From Lachnospiraceae bacterium GAM79 (lineage in GTDB: Bacteria; Bacillota; Clostridia; Lachnospirales; Lachnospiraceae): DNA of 64,000 nucleotides. Under the pieces are notes generated by a model. It was given only the letters and a program-made list of their open reading frames with translations. It had not been told where the DNA came from and did not search any database. Positions 25,755 through 34,932 of the stretch are shown here, one piece after another. Where the stretch lies: assembly GCA_020735665.1 (NCBI GenBank), contig CP085928.1:1404501-1468500 (forward strand), in the 5' to 3' direction. The position numbers and the translations under genes were made by a program. The first letter of the stretch is position 1. Every line of letters begins with the position of its first letter.

Positions 25755-26715
25755 AGCAAATTTATATCTTATTGCCGGAAGCGTAGGTCTGATTCTTCTG
25801 ACAGCAGCTTCCCTGTTTATCGGAAAATACAGGATCACCCTAACCGGTCTGATAGCCGGAGACTCCATGCAATGGCGAGTATTTCTTACGCTCCGTGCCA
25901 GCCGCGCTGTTATCGGTGCTATCGGAGGATTTGTCCTTGGCATGGCAGGTTTTGTCTATCAGACCGTTTTTCGGAATCCTCTGGCCTCCCCTGATATCAT
26001 TGGCGTATCTTCGGGAGCCAGTGCCGGTGCAGCATTTGGAATTCTGTTCTTATCCGGTTCTATGGCGATCACAGTCTCTGCTTTTGCAGGGGCTGTTTGT
26101 TCTGTTATCCTTGCACTGGTATTATCTTTCTTAACCGCAGACCGAAATGGTCACAGCATTGTACTTGCCGGAATTGCTGTTCACAGTCTCGCACAGACGG
26201 CACTGGTTTGTCTGAAATTAATCGCAGATCCGGAAAAACAACTGGCATCGATTGAATATTGGATCATGGGAAGCCTAAATGGAATCAGCATCTACTCCAT
26301 AAAAGGAAATATTATCCTGTGTCTTTTCTGTTCAGTCATTCTATTCTTATTATATCGACAGATCATTCTTCTCTCTTTAGATGATAATGAGGGAAAAATG
26401 CTCGGTGTAAATGTACAGCAGATTCGTCTGATTGTTTTGTTGATTGCGACACTGGCTGTTTCCGGTGTGATCAGTATGACCGGACTGATCAGCTTCGTAT
26501 CTCTTCTGGCACCACACGGAGCACGTTTATTACTAAAAAATAACCGGCTATCCACCATGCTGTTAAGCGGACTGATCGGTGGATGTCTGCTAACCATGGG
26601 AGATATATTTGCTCGTAGTATAGCATCCACAGAACTGCCTGTAAGTATCTTTACAAGTCTTTTAGGAGTCCCATTCTTAATCTATCTATGTATAAGGAGA
26701 AGTGATCGGATATGA
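25726..26715 (+). CDS. ABC importer permease, FecCD/BtuC family
   Basis: It is the membrane subunit of a type II ABC importer, about 9-10 membrane segments over 329 residues. Typical blocks are RASRAVIGAIGGFVLGMAG, FRNPLASPDIIGVSSGA and the late GLISFVSLLAPHGARLLL. It overlaps the binding-protein gene by 29 bases; an internal ATG at 25738 is an alternative start, and neither has a strong ribosome site. By homology to MolB and by context it could carry molybdate. Confidence 0.92.
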   Translation: MKHSMESKNKANLYLIAGSVGLILLTAASLFIGKYRITLTGLIAGDSMQWRVFLTLRASRAVIGAIGGFVLGMAGFVYQTVFRNPLASPDIIGVSSGASAGAAFGILFLSGSMAITVSAFAGAVCSVILALVLSFLTADRNGHSIVLAGIAVHSLAQTALVCLKLIADPEKQLASIEYWIMGSLNGISIYSIKGNIILCLFCSVILFLLYRQIILLSLDDNEGKMLGVNVQQIRLIVLLIATLAVSGVISMTGLISFVSLLAPHGARLLLKNNRLSTMLLSGLIGGCLLTMGDIFARSIASTELPVSIFTSLLGVPFLIYLCIRRSDRI

Positions 26716-27509
26716 AATTACTGACTGTAAACAATCTGTCTGCCGGATATAATGGAACAAACATTATCAAAAATATCAGTTTTTCCGTCGACTCCGGTCA
26801 GATTATTGGTATACTTGGGGCAAACGGTTGCGGAAAAACCACCTTGATCAAGTCCCTGGCAAATCTGCTTCCCCATACGGGGAACTGTCAGCTTGATACA
26901 ATTACCGTAGAATCAATTTCCCCAAAGGAACTGGCAAGGCTTTGTGGATATATACCACAAAATAACAGTATCTCTTTAGATCTCACGCTTTTTGATGTAG
27001 TTATGATGGGGTTCAACCCTGAACTTAAACTGTTGCAGACTCCAACCCGGCAAATGAAGGAAACAGCTATACAGGCACTTATCGATGTTGGTCTTGGCAA
27101 CCGGATGTATGATAATTTTCAAAGTCTGAGTGCCGGTCAGAAACAGTTATGTATATTAGCACGTACATTTGCAGGCAAACGAAAACTTCTTCTTTTGGAT
27201 GAACCGGAAAGTGCCTTAGATTTTCGGCTACGTTATCAGGCAATGGAGCTTTTACAGGATTATATCCAACAAAATCATGCTTCTGCCCTGATCACACTAC
27301 ATGATTCAGCTCTGGCGCTAAATTATTGTGATTCACTTCTGATCCTGTCAGACGGCAGATTGATCGGTACGATCATTCCATCCGAAACATCAATTTCCGA
27401 GATGGAACAGCTTCTTTCCAAAATATATGGTACAATCAGTCTGTCAAAGCTTAACGATCGTCTTGGAAATAGCAGGCTTGTTATGATGAAGGAGGCTGAA
27501 ACATCTTGA
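26712..27509 (+). CDS. ABC importer ATPase, FecE/BtuD family
   Basis: It powers the importer. Walker A is GANGCGKTTL, the Q-loop is YIPQNN, the signature is LSAGQKQL, and Walker B is LLLLDEPESALD followed by the H-loop TLHDSA. The 265 residues are normal. It overlaps the permease by 4 bases and the regulator by 4, so the operon is tightly coupled. Confidence 0.95.
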   Translation: MKLLTVNNLSAGYNGTNIIKNISFSVDSGQIIGILGANGCGKTTLIKSLANLLPHTGNCQLDTITVESISPKELARLCGYIPQNNSISLDLTLFDVVMMGFNPELKLLQTPTRQMKETAIQALIDVGLGNRMYDNFQSLSAGQKQLCILARTFAGKRKLLLLDEPESALDFRLRYQAMELLQDYIQQNHASALITLHDSALALNYCDSLLILSDGRLIGTIIPSETSISEMEQLLSKIYGTISLSKLNDRLGNSRLVMMKEAETS

Positions 27510-27841
27510 AAGCAATAACAAAAATTTATTTTGTAAATGATAATAACGAAAAATTTTTTGGGGCCGGGCCATGCCAACTGCTTCATATGATCGAAGAAAC
27601 CGGCTCTCTCCGTTCTGCATCAATCTCTATGGGACTTGCCTATACAAAGGCACTCCGTATGATCAATAAGGCAGAAAAAGAACTAGGATTTTCTCTGACA
27701 AAACGTAGCACCGGTGGCAGATCCGGTGGTGGAAGTACTCTGACTCCAGAGGGAAAGGAATGGCTGAAAAAATATGAAACCTACCGGAATGCCTGTAACG
27801 AGGCCAACAGCAAACTCTATATGGAGATCTTTTCAGACTAG
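27506..27841 (+). CDS. ModE-like DNA-binding protein without sensor domain (TTG start)
   Basis: It is a 111-residue winged helix-turn-helix protein of the ModE N-terminal type: GPCQLLHMIEETGSLRSASISMGLAYTKALRMI, then TGGRSGGGSTLTPEGKEWL. The molybdate-binding TOBE domains of E. coli ModE are absent, so metal sensing must be intrinsic, involve a partner, or be lost. The start is TTG with AAGGAGG 10 bases upstream, inside a TTGA overlap with the ATPase gene. It probably acts on the dyad at 24620-24643. Confidence 0.85.
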   Translation: MKAITKIYFVNDNNEKFFGAGPCQLLHMIEETGSLRSASISMGLAYTKALRMINKAEKELGFSLTKRSTGGRSGGGSTLTPEGKEWLKKYETYRNACNEANSKLYMEIFSD

Positions 27842-28871
27842 CGGAAAAAAACATCTGGTTCTGACAGGAGCATCCGGAAGTGGAAAAACAACACTTCTGG
27901 CATCTCTCTTTTCCTCCCCGATGCCCGGTGTTACCTCCTGGGTAGTACCGGAAAAAGGAGTCTACCTGAAAAACAACTGTTCAAAAGAAATAATCCAGAT
28001 TGGACGTTATCATTCGGATCCAACCCATAAGAGAAATCAGATGCTTGCTATTCCCGAATGCTTTGATGAAAAAGGAACCGCATTCTTACATTCCTGTCTG
28101 CATACAACTTCCGAATGGATCACGATTGATGAAATCGGTTTTCTGGAAAGTAATTCCTGCAAATACCAGCAAGCTATACGAACCTTAATGAAGCACAAAC
28201 AGCTTCTCATGGTCGTGCGAAAACAAAAGCTTCCATTCCTGGAGGAACTGCGTAACCATAAGGATGTTTTCCTTGTGGATCTCGATCAACCATATGGAAA
28301 TGCAGGCTGTATCATCATGGCATCCGGTCAGGGTACCCGCTTTGGTGGAAATAAGCTGCTTGCTGATTTCAATGGACAACCATTGATCGATTTCTCTCTT
28401 AACATTATTAAGAATCTGTTTACAACATCTGTCGTGGTAACCATTCACAAGGAAATTCAGAGCCTATGTATAAAACAAAATATTCCGGTACTGCTTCATA
28501 ACTTTCCGCATCGAAACGATATGATTCGCCTCGGTCTGGAAACCATTGGTGATCATATCGATCGCTGCGTCTTTCTCCCCGCCGACCAGCCTTTGCTTCA
28601 AAAAGAATCCATGATCTCGCTGCTTCTTTGTGCGGAAAATGACAGAAACTCAATCTGGCGAACCTGTTATGGAGATATAGTCGGTTCTCCTGTTATCTTC
28701 CCGGCTGAATTTTTTGAGGAACTTCAGAATCTTCCTTTAAGAAAAGGCGGCAGTCTGATAATAAATAATCATCCTGATCGTATCCGTACCATTTCTGTTT
28801 CAGATATAAACGAACTAAGAGATATTGATACACCTGATGATTTATCCCAATTACTCCATGGGAACCTTTAA
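27774..28871 (+). CDS. Fusion of P-loop NTPase (THEP1/YqeC-like) and MocA-like nucleotidyltransferase
   Basis: Residues about 25-170 form a P-loop domain (TGASGSGKTTLL; WITIDEIGFLE) resembling THEP1-type NTPases. Residues about 183-360 form a MocA/MobA-like domain (IIMASGQGTRFGGNKLL, FLPADQPLL), which in relatives adds CMP to molybdopterin for hydroxylase enzymes. The fusion would therefore prepare the cofactor for the xdh enzyme. The start is uncertain: 27774 overlaps the regulator by 68 bases, and no candidate has a good ribosome site. The NTPase role is inferred. Confidence 0.82.
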   Translation: MKPTGMPVTRPTANSIWRSFQTSGKKHLVLTGASGSGKTTLLASLFSSPMPGVTSWVVPEKGVYLKNNCSKEIIQIGRYHSDPTHKRNQMLAIPECFDEKGTAFLHSCLHTTSEWITIDEIGFLESNSCKYQQAIRTLMKHKQLLMVVRKQKLPFLEELRNHKDVFLVDLDQPYGNAGCIIMASGQGTRFGGNKLLADFNGQPLIDFSLNIIKNLFTTSVVVTIHKEIQSLCIKQNIPVLLHNFPHRNDMIRLGLETIGDHIDRCVFLPADQPLLQKESMISLLLCAENDRNSIWRTCYGDIVGSPVIFPAEFFEELQNLPLRKGGSLIINNHPDRIRTISVSDINELRDIDTPDDLSQLLHGNL

Positions 28872-28943
28872 TCATTCTTGACATTTTATTTTATCGTTCT
28901 ATAATTCATCATGTCATAAAAAAAGAAATGAGGACGAATAAAA

Positions 28944-30287
28944 ATGAACAAGGATCTGACCGTAGGGAAACCGGAATCTGTGCTGTGGCGTTTCTGTCTG
29001 CCACTCTTTGGAAGTGTGATCTTCCAGCAGCTCTATAACATTGCCGACAGTCTGGTTGCCGGAAAATTTATCAATGAAAGTGCTCTTGCCGCTGTTGGCA
29101 ACAGTTACGAGATCACATTGATCTTTATCGCATTTGCATTTGGATGCAATATGGGATGCTCGGTTATCGTATCCAGATTATTTGGAGCAAAAGAATATCG
29201 GAATATGAAGACGGCTGTATCGACCACCTTTATCTTTACGGCTGTTTTACTGGCTGTTATGGTGATCGCCGGTCTGCTCACCAGCCGGGAGCTGCTTGCT
29301 CTGATCCACACTCCGGGCGATATCATGGATGCTTCCCTGCTGTATCTGAACATCTATATCTATGGTCTTCCATTTATGTTCTTTTACAACATTGCAACCG
29401 GAATCTTCTCCGCTCTCGGTGATTCCAGAACTCCGTTCATCTTCCTTGCAATATCATCCGTTTCCAATATATTTGTCGATATCTTATTTGTAAAATCCTT
29501 TCAGATGGGAATCTCAGGTGTTGCCTGGGCGACCTTCCTCTGTCAGGGTGTCAGTGCTATTCTGGCTGTCGCTGTTGTGATACGCCGTCTTACCTGTATC
29601 AAGACAGATGGCCGTTTCCGGTTCTTTGATGGCAGCATCTTAAAACAAATCTTGGTCGTTGCTATCCCAAGCACCTTACAGCAGAGCTTTATATCCATCG
29701 GAAATATTATCATCCAGAGCGTTATCAACGACTTCGGAACCAGCGTTATCGCCGGATATTCTGCGGCTGTCAAGCTGAACAATCTGGTCATTACCTCTCT
29801 TACCACACTGGGAAACGGTATATCAAACTATACCGCCCAGAATATCGGTGCGGGTAAAATTGACCGTATCCGTTCCGGTTTCAAAGCTTCCTTAAAACTG
29901 GTCTGGCTGTTATGTATTCCGTTTGCGCTGTTGTACTTCACCTGCGGAAGATGGCTGTTACTGCTCTTTCTTGACAATCCGACTGCAACTGCGATCAAGA
30001 CAGGTATCGTTTTCCTGTGTATCCTTGCACCATTTTATTTCATCGTTTCCATCAAATTAATGGCAGACGGAATCCTGCGTGGCGCAGGTATCATGAACAA
30101 ATTCATGATCTCCACCTTTACCGATCTGATTCTTCGAGTAATCTTATCCATCATCTTTTCAAAGATGTTCGGTTCTGTCGGTATCTGGTGCTCCTGGCCG
30201 GTCGGCTGGTGCTGCGGAACTGCAGTCTCCGTCCTCTTTTACCGCGGTGAACAGAAACGGGATTTTAAAAATGCATTTGAAGCATAA
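28944..30287 (+). CDS. MATE family efflux transporter
   Basis: It is a cation-coupled drug/metabolite exporter with 12 membrane segments over 447 residues. The N-terminal blocks PLFGSVIFQQLYNIADSLVAGKF and SRLFGAKEY and the mid-protein repeat (VAIPSTLQQSFISIGNIIIQSVIN) are typical of the DinF/NorM-like group. GAAATGAGGACG precedes the start. It is convergent with the NSS transporter. The substrate is unknown. Confidence 0.93.
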   Translation: MNKDLTVGKPESVLWRFCLPLFGSVIFQQLYNIADSLVAGKFINESALAAVGNSYEITLIFIAFAFGCNMGCSVIVSRLFGAKEYRNMKTAVSTTFIFTAVLLAVMVIAGLLTSRELLALIHTPGDIMDASLLYLNIYIYGLPFMFFYNIATGIFSALGDSRTPFIFLAISSVSNIFVDILFVKSFQMGISGVAWATFLCQGVSAILAVAVVIRRLTCIKTDGRFRFFDGSILKQILVVAIPSTLQQSFISIGNIIIQSVINDFGTSVIAGYSAAVKLNNLVITSLTTLGNGISNYTAQNIGAGKIDRIRSGFKASLKLVWLLCIPFALLYFTCGRWLLLLFLDNPTATAIKTGIVFLCILAPFYFIVSIKLMADGILRGAGIMNKFMISTFTDLILRVILSIIFSKMFGSVGIWCSWPVGWCCGTAVSVLFYRGEQKRDFKNAFEA

Positions 30288-30306
30288 TAATGTTATGACT
30301 TCTTCC

Positions 30307-30343
30307 AAGGGCTTCAATCCGGTCAAGGTCAGCCCTTCTTCGA
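30307..30343 (+). terminator. Possible terminator of the MATE gene
   Basis: AAGGGCT and AGCCCTT pair around a 17-base loop, 20 bases after the stop. The T tract is poor. Confidence 0.4.
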
Positions 30344-30383
30344 CTGATATCGGCAAACCAGTTTCCACCATAAACATATAAAG

Positions 30384-30449
30384 CAAAAATCTCCTTCTGC
30401 CGGAAATAAATGCCATAAACAGCACATCCATTTCTAACATAAGGAGATT
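30384..30449 (-). terminator. Terminator of the NSS transporter gene
   Basis: On the minus strand AATCTCCTT and AAGGAGATT pair across a long loop that holds further short pairing, followed by TTTTTG. Confidence 0.55.
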
Positions 30450-30453
30450 GAAG

Positions 30454-31830
30454 CTACATCGAGATCCAGCCAAGTGCATTTGCAACCGAACTTGCAAGAA
30501 TGATCAGGGCGAAGACCGGACATATGTATTTGATCATCACAACAAAGATCTTCTTTCTGCGGAATGCGCCCTCGCCATGACGAATCTCTTCTTCTATCTT
30601 ATCGATTCCAACAACTCTTGAAACCAGTAAGCAGGTCATAAGTGCTGCGATCGGCATCATAACCGAATTCGTCAGGAAATCAAACAGGTCTAAGAACTGC
30701 ATACCGATAATCTTTACACAGGCGAGCGGTCCATATCCAAGTGATGACAGACTTCCAAGGATCAGCATGATCACACCTACGAAAACAGTTGCTTTCTTTC
30801 TGCTCCAACCGATCTCATCCTCAAATGTGGATACTGCACTCTCAGTCAGTGCGATTGAGCTGGTTACTGCTGCAAATAAAACCAACAGGAAGAACAGAAT
30901 ACCGACTATTGTTCCAAGTCCCATATTCTGAAATACCTTAGGGATCGTTATAAACATCAATGAAGGACCTGCCTGTAAAGTGTCAGGATTACCGCCTGAA
31001 AATGCGAATACCGCAGGAATGATCATAAGTCCTGCCATGATCGCAATCGCCGTATCAAACACCTCAACATTCCTTGTAGCATCCTCGATCGCCGTATCCT
31101 TTTTCATATAAGAACCAAATGTGATCAGAATACCCATTGCGATCGACAGGGAATAAAACATCTGCCCCATCGCCGCTACCACAGTCATCCATGAGAAATT
31201 ATCAAAATTCGGAACAAGAAAATACTTCACGCCCTTTAATGCCCCCGGTCTTGTCACTGAATATACAGCAATAAGGATCGATAATACGATCAGTACCGGC
31301 ATCATGATCTTTGATACACGTTCAATACCATTCTGAACACCTGCAAAGATGATCCCAAGCGTAAACAGACAGAATACGATGAAACAAAGCTCTGTCGAAA
31401 TGCCATTCGAGATAAAGTCTGTAAAATATCCATCCTTTGCCAGATTCTTTCCATTTCCTTTGACATATTCCACCAGATATTTGATAACCCAGCCACCGAT
31501 CACCGAATAATACGGTACGATCAGCACCGGTATGATCGCATTGATCCAGCCGCCAAAGGACAACCATTTCTTCTTACCAAATGACCGAAACGCTCCGACC
31601 GGACTCTTTCTTGTCATACGACCGATCGCAGACTCAGCAACGATCATCGTATATCCAAATGTAAGTGCCAGCAGAATATAGATCAGAAGAAAGATTCCTC
31701 CTCCGTACTTTGCTGCCAGATACGGAAACCGCCATATATTTCCAAGACCGACCGACGCTCCTGCCGCCGACAGCACATATCCTATCTTCCCCGAAAATGA
31801 ACTTCTGTTGTTATTGTTTTGTATATCCAT
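30454..31830 (-). CDS. Sodium-dependent transporter (NSS/SNF family)
   Basis: It is a sodium-coupled amino-acid importer of the LeuT fold. The signature YVLSAAGASVGLGNIWRFPYLAAKYGGG is complete. About 12 membrane segments span 458 residues. It lies directly after spoIVB in the same direction, where many Clostridia have spo0A, but 105 bases and no overlap suggest an independent gene. The substrate is not predictable. Confidence 0.93.
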   Translation of the reverse strand: MDIQNNNNRSSFSGKIGYVLSAAGASVGLGNIWRFPYLAAKYGGGIFLLIYILLALTFGYTMIVAESAIGRMTRKSPVGAFRSFGKKKWLSFGGWINAIIPVLIVPYYSVIGGWVIKYLVEYVKGNGKNLAKDGYFTDFISNGISTELCFIVFCLFTLGIIFAGVQNGIERVSKIMMPVLIVLSILIAVYSVTRPGALKGVKYFLVPNFDNFSWMTVVAAMGQMFYSLSIAMGILITFGSYMKKDTAIEDATRNVEVFDTAIAIMAGLMIIPAVFAFSGGNPDTLQAGPSLMFITIPKVFQNMGLGTIVGILFFLLVLFAAVTSSIALTESAVSTFEDEIGWSRKKATVFVGVIMLILGSLSSLGYGPLACVKIIGMQFLDLFDFLTNSVMMPIAALMTCLLVSRVVGIDKIEEEIRHGEGAFRRKKIFVVMIKYICPVFALIILASSVANALGWISM

Positions 31831-31935
31831 CGTACTCTAACTTCTGCTCCATGTACCCTGAAGCAAAATATCCCTTCTCTTTTTTCTTTTTACAGTGTAC
31901 AGCTTCGATTCTAACATGAATGATCAATTAAGTCA

Positions 31936-33024
31936 CTACTTTATCATATTTTCAATAAATACAGCATACCCTTCCGTCGGATCATCCACAAGCACATGTG
32001 TGACCGCACCGATCAGCTTGCCATTCTGTACGATTGGGCTTCCGCTCATGCCCTGACAGACGCCGCCGGTAAGTGCGATCAGATCCTCGTCCTCTACCTT
32101 AAATTCCATATTTTTATTGGCAGTATCGGTATGAACCGCCAGAATGTTGATCTTGTATTTTTTCAGATTCCCATCCAATCTGGAATAAATATATGCCTCT
32201 CCGGTCTGAACTTCACCAGGATCTGCGATATACATGGCTTCTGCAGCTTTGTAATGCTTCGCCACATATTCTTCATCGAGATATCCGCCGATTCCGTTAT
32301 CATAATTACCTTCTACAATTCCGATCAGATCCTTCTTGTAAAGGATCGTTCCCTGAAGCTGCCCCGGCATCGACACAAAAGATCGGTTGATCTTCGTTAT
32401 ATGTGTAGTATAGATACCCCCACCGGTGCTGCTGATCTTAAGCCCGGTATCATTATCCGATACGCTGTGTCCAAGTGCCATAAACTGATTGCCACATAGG
32501 AAGGTCACTGTTCCGATACCCGATATGTCATCCTTCACCCACAGTCCTAACATATAAGCATTCTTATTTGTTTTCACAGGTGTAACCTCTGCTACCTGTG
32601 ACTTTCCGTCCCGCACAAATGTAAGTCTCACAGTTCCGGTATTATTCCCGGATAAAGCCTGCATCAGTTCCTTTTTTGTTGATATGGCTGTTTCATTTAC
32701 AGCTGTGATATAATCTCCTGTCTGAAGCAGGCTGTTACAGGGAGAGCAAATCTCTCCCTGTGCAGTTTCCACCTCGCCACAATCTACGACCATAACGCCA
32801 TCTGTTTTCAGATAGATCCCGACCGGCTCGCCGGACGGTATTACTTTCTGTCCGGACAGATCATCGAATACAAGCTCCGCATCTTCATACTTGATCTCCT
32901 GATCTCCGATATCTCCATTCCAGAAATAAGCGATTGCCAACAGTGTAAATGCGATCAGATCCAAGATCAAAAATCCGACCAGCAGCGAACGGTAACGGTT
33001 CGACGTCTTTGTTCCTTCTTCCAT
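31936..33024 (-). CDS. spoIVB: SpoIVB serine peptidase
   Basis: It is the forespore-secreted S55 peptidase that triggers pro-sigma-K processing in sporulation. An N-terminal membrane segment (around residues 14-34) is followed by a PDZ domain (around 95-165) and the peptidase domain, with ALGHS (catalytic His), GMSGSPIVQNG (catalytic Ser) and VLVDDPTEG (Asp). The start at 33024 has GGAG 7 bases upstream; the open frame to 33069 is unsupported. It follows recN in the conserved order. Confidence 0.95.
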   Translation of the reverse strand: MEEGTKTSNRYRSLLVGFLILDLIAFTLLAIAYFWNGDIGDQEIKYEDAELVFDDLSGQKVIPSGEPVGIYLKTDGVMVVDCGEVETAQGEICSPCNSLLQTGDYITAVNETAISTKKELMQALSGNNTGTVRLTFVRDGKSQVAEVTPVKTNKNAYMLGLWVKDDISGIGTVTFLCGNQFMALGHSVSDNDTGLKISSTGGGIYTTHITKINRSFVSMPGQLQGTILYKKDLIGIVEGNYDNGIGGYLDEEYVAKHYKAAEAMYIADPGEVQTGEAYIYSRLDGNLKKYKINILAVHTDTANKNMEFKVEDEDLIALTGGVCQGMSGSPIVQNGKLIGAVTHVLVDDPTEGYAVFIENMIK

Positions 33025-33055
33025 CCCAATACTCCTTTCTGTAAATGCTGCATAG

Positions 33056-33088
33056 ACCATAAGAAACATGCCTCCGGTTTCTTATGGT
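33056..33088. repeat. Short perfect hairpin upstream of spoIVB
   Basis: ACCATAAGAAAC and GTTTCTTATGGT pair with a 9-base loop. It is in the recN-spoIVB gap and could shape the spoIVB leader. Confidence 0.5.
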
Positions 33089-33091
33089 TAT

Positions 33092-33143
33092 CGCGACAGT
33101 CGCCAAGGTCTTGTGCAAGCACAGACTTTGGCTCGTTGTCCGC
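33092..33143. repeat. Long imperfect palindrome between recN and spoIVB
   Basis: CGCGACA/TTGTCCGCG, GCCAA/TTGGC and GTCT/AGAC stack into one about 50-nt hairpin. No T tract follows, so it is not itself a terminator. Confidence 0.5.
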
Positions 33144-33180
33144 GTAAAAAAAGAGCAGCAATTGTTTTATTGCTACTCTT
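33144..33180 (-). terminator. Terminator of recN
   Basis: On the minus strand AAGAGTAGCAAT and AATTGCTGCTCTT form a stem with one mismatch, followed by T6. Confidence 0.88.
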
Positions 33181-33208
33181 AGTATTGGTTTTTTTGTTCT
33201 GTTTTTAA

Positions 33209-34894
33209 TTAGTGTATTTTTGCTTTGTCTGCCAGTTCTTTCATATCCCTGGCATTTTCAACCGCGGCATTTGTGATCTCTGCACCGCCAAGCAGTCTGG
33301 CAATCTCAAGCACAGATTCTTCCCGGTCTAACTTGGAGATCTGCGTGATCGTCTTGCCATCCTTTACCACTTTTTCAATTCTGTAATGGCTGTCCGCCAT
33401 TGCCGCGATCTGTGGCAGATGCGTAATACTGATCACCTGATGCGCTTTTGATATAACCGCAAGCTTTGCTGCCACACTTGATGCTGCTCTGCCGCTGATA
33501 CCAACATCAATCTCATCAAATATCAGAGTATCAATGTTATCTTCCGATGCCATGCAGGATTTGATCGCAAGCATGATCCTCGAAAGCTCACCGCCGGATG
33601 CAACCTCATAAAGCGGACGTTCCTTTTCTCCGACATTTGTCGATACAACAAAGTAACAATCATCGATACCGGAGATGCCCGGATGCGCCAGACGGTCAAA
33701 ATGCATATCGAACCGGATCTGATTAAAGCTCAGATCCTCCAGCGCCTCTGATACCCGCTTACATAATTCTTTTGCCTGAATCTTTCGTTCTGCACTTAAA
33801 GCTTCCGCTGCCTGATCCAGTTCTTTTTTTGCTGTTTCTACTTTCTGCTGCAATTCTTCTGCATATTCCTCATACTGCACAAGCTTTGCTTCATCCTGCT
33901 TCAACTGCTCCAGATAGGCAAGCACATCGTCTGTCGTTCTGCCGTATTTTCCTTTTAAATTATTAATGGTATTCAACCGGTCTTCAACCTCATGGAATTC
34001 AGACTCATCAAATTCCATACTCTGCATATAATCACTGACCGATACGTTAAAATCATTTAACAACGAATCAATATTGGTAAGCTCACTGAAGATGCTCTCC
34101 ATCTCCTCGTCCAGACCTTTTACCGCTTTTAAGCTTGCAAGCGCACGTCCAATCTCATTTCCGGCAGATGCGTTCCGATTATACCCTGTGATCGAATAAA
34201 CCTCAGAAACTGCTTCCACGATATCCTTGGCATTCACCATCTTACGATACTGTTTTTCCAGTTTTTCATCTTCTCCCGGAACCAGCCTGGCACCTTCAAT
34301 CTCTCCTGCTTCAAACTGGATATATTCCAGCTTCCGTTTCCGCTCGCCCTCATCCATCTGTCCTTCTTCCAGTTCTTTTCGAAGATCTTCAAATGTTTTA
34401 TAGCAGTCTTCATATTTCTGTTTTAATGATGCAAGCGGTCTTTTTGCAAATTTATCCAGAATATTCAAATGCTCTGCCTTCTTCAACAGGATCTGCTGCT
34501 CATGCTGTGCATGCATATCCACAAGAAGTGCCGAAACATCTTTTAACTTTGCTGCTGTTACTGTCCGGTCATTAATAGTATTCATGGTTCTGCCATTTAC
34601 TATTCGTCTGGTTATGATGATCTCTCCATCCTCTGATGGTGTAACGTCAAGCTCCTGCAGCTGCTCAAACAATGATTCATCATCAATAAAAAATAATAAC
34701 TGACAGAAGCCTTCTTTTTCCGGATCTCTCAGCATATCTTTTGGGAGCTTGCCTCCCATACCAATCTTTAAAGCTCCCATGATAATAGACTTACCTGCAC
34801 CGGTCTCACCGGTTAAGATATTCAGTCCATCTGTAAAATTGATATTTGCATCTTCAATCAATGCGATATTTTTTATGTGTACATTTAAAAGCAT
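33209..34894 (-). CDS. recN: DNA repair protein RecN
   Basis: It is an SMC-like ATPase that gathers at double-strand breaks. Walker A is GETGAGKSIIM near residue 30. Two long coiled-coil arms span about 155-380. The C-terminal ATPase half has the SGGELSRIMLAI signature and LIFDEIDVGISG. The start at 34894 has AGGAGG directly upstream; the frame stays open to 34921 without support. The 561 residues are normal. The gene lies between argR and spoIVB. Confidence 0.97.
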   Translation of the reverse strand: MLLNVHIKNIALIEDANINFTDGLNILTGETGAGKSIIMGALKIGMGGKLPKDMLRDPEKEGFCQLLFFIDDESLFEQLQELDVTPSEDGEIIITRRIVNGRTMNTINDRTVTAAKLKDVSALLVDMHAQHEQQILLKKAEHLNILDKFAKRPLASLKQKYEDCYKTFEDLRKELEEGQMDEGERKRKLEYIQFEAGEIEGARLVPGEDEKLEKQYRKMVNAKDIVEAVSEVYSITGYNRNASAGNEIGRALASLKAVKGLDEEMESIFSELTNIDSLLNDFNVSVSDYMQSMEFDESEFHEVEDRLNTINNLKGKYGRTTDDVLAYLEQLKQDEAKLVQYEEYAEELQQKVETAKKELDQAAEALSAERKIQAKELCKRVSEALEDLSFNQIRFDMHFDRLAHPGISGIDDCYFVVSTNVGEKERPLYEVASGGELSRIMLAIKSCMASEDNIDTLIFDEIDVGISGRAASSVAAKLAVISKAHQVISITHLPQIAAMADSHYRIEKVVKDGKTITQISKLDREESVLEIARLLGGAEITNAAVENARDMKELADKAKIH

Positions 34895-34932
34895 ATGTCC
34901 TCCTGTATATTCCATGCACAAAATAACAGAAT

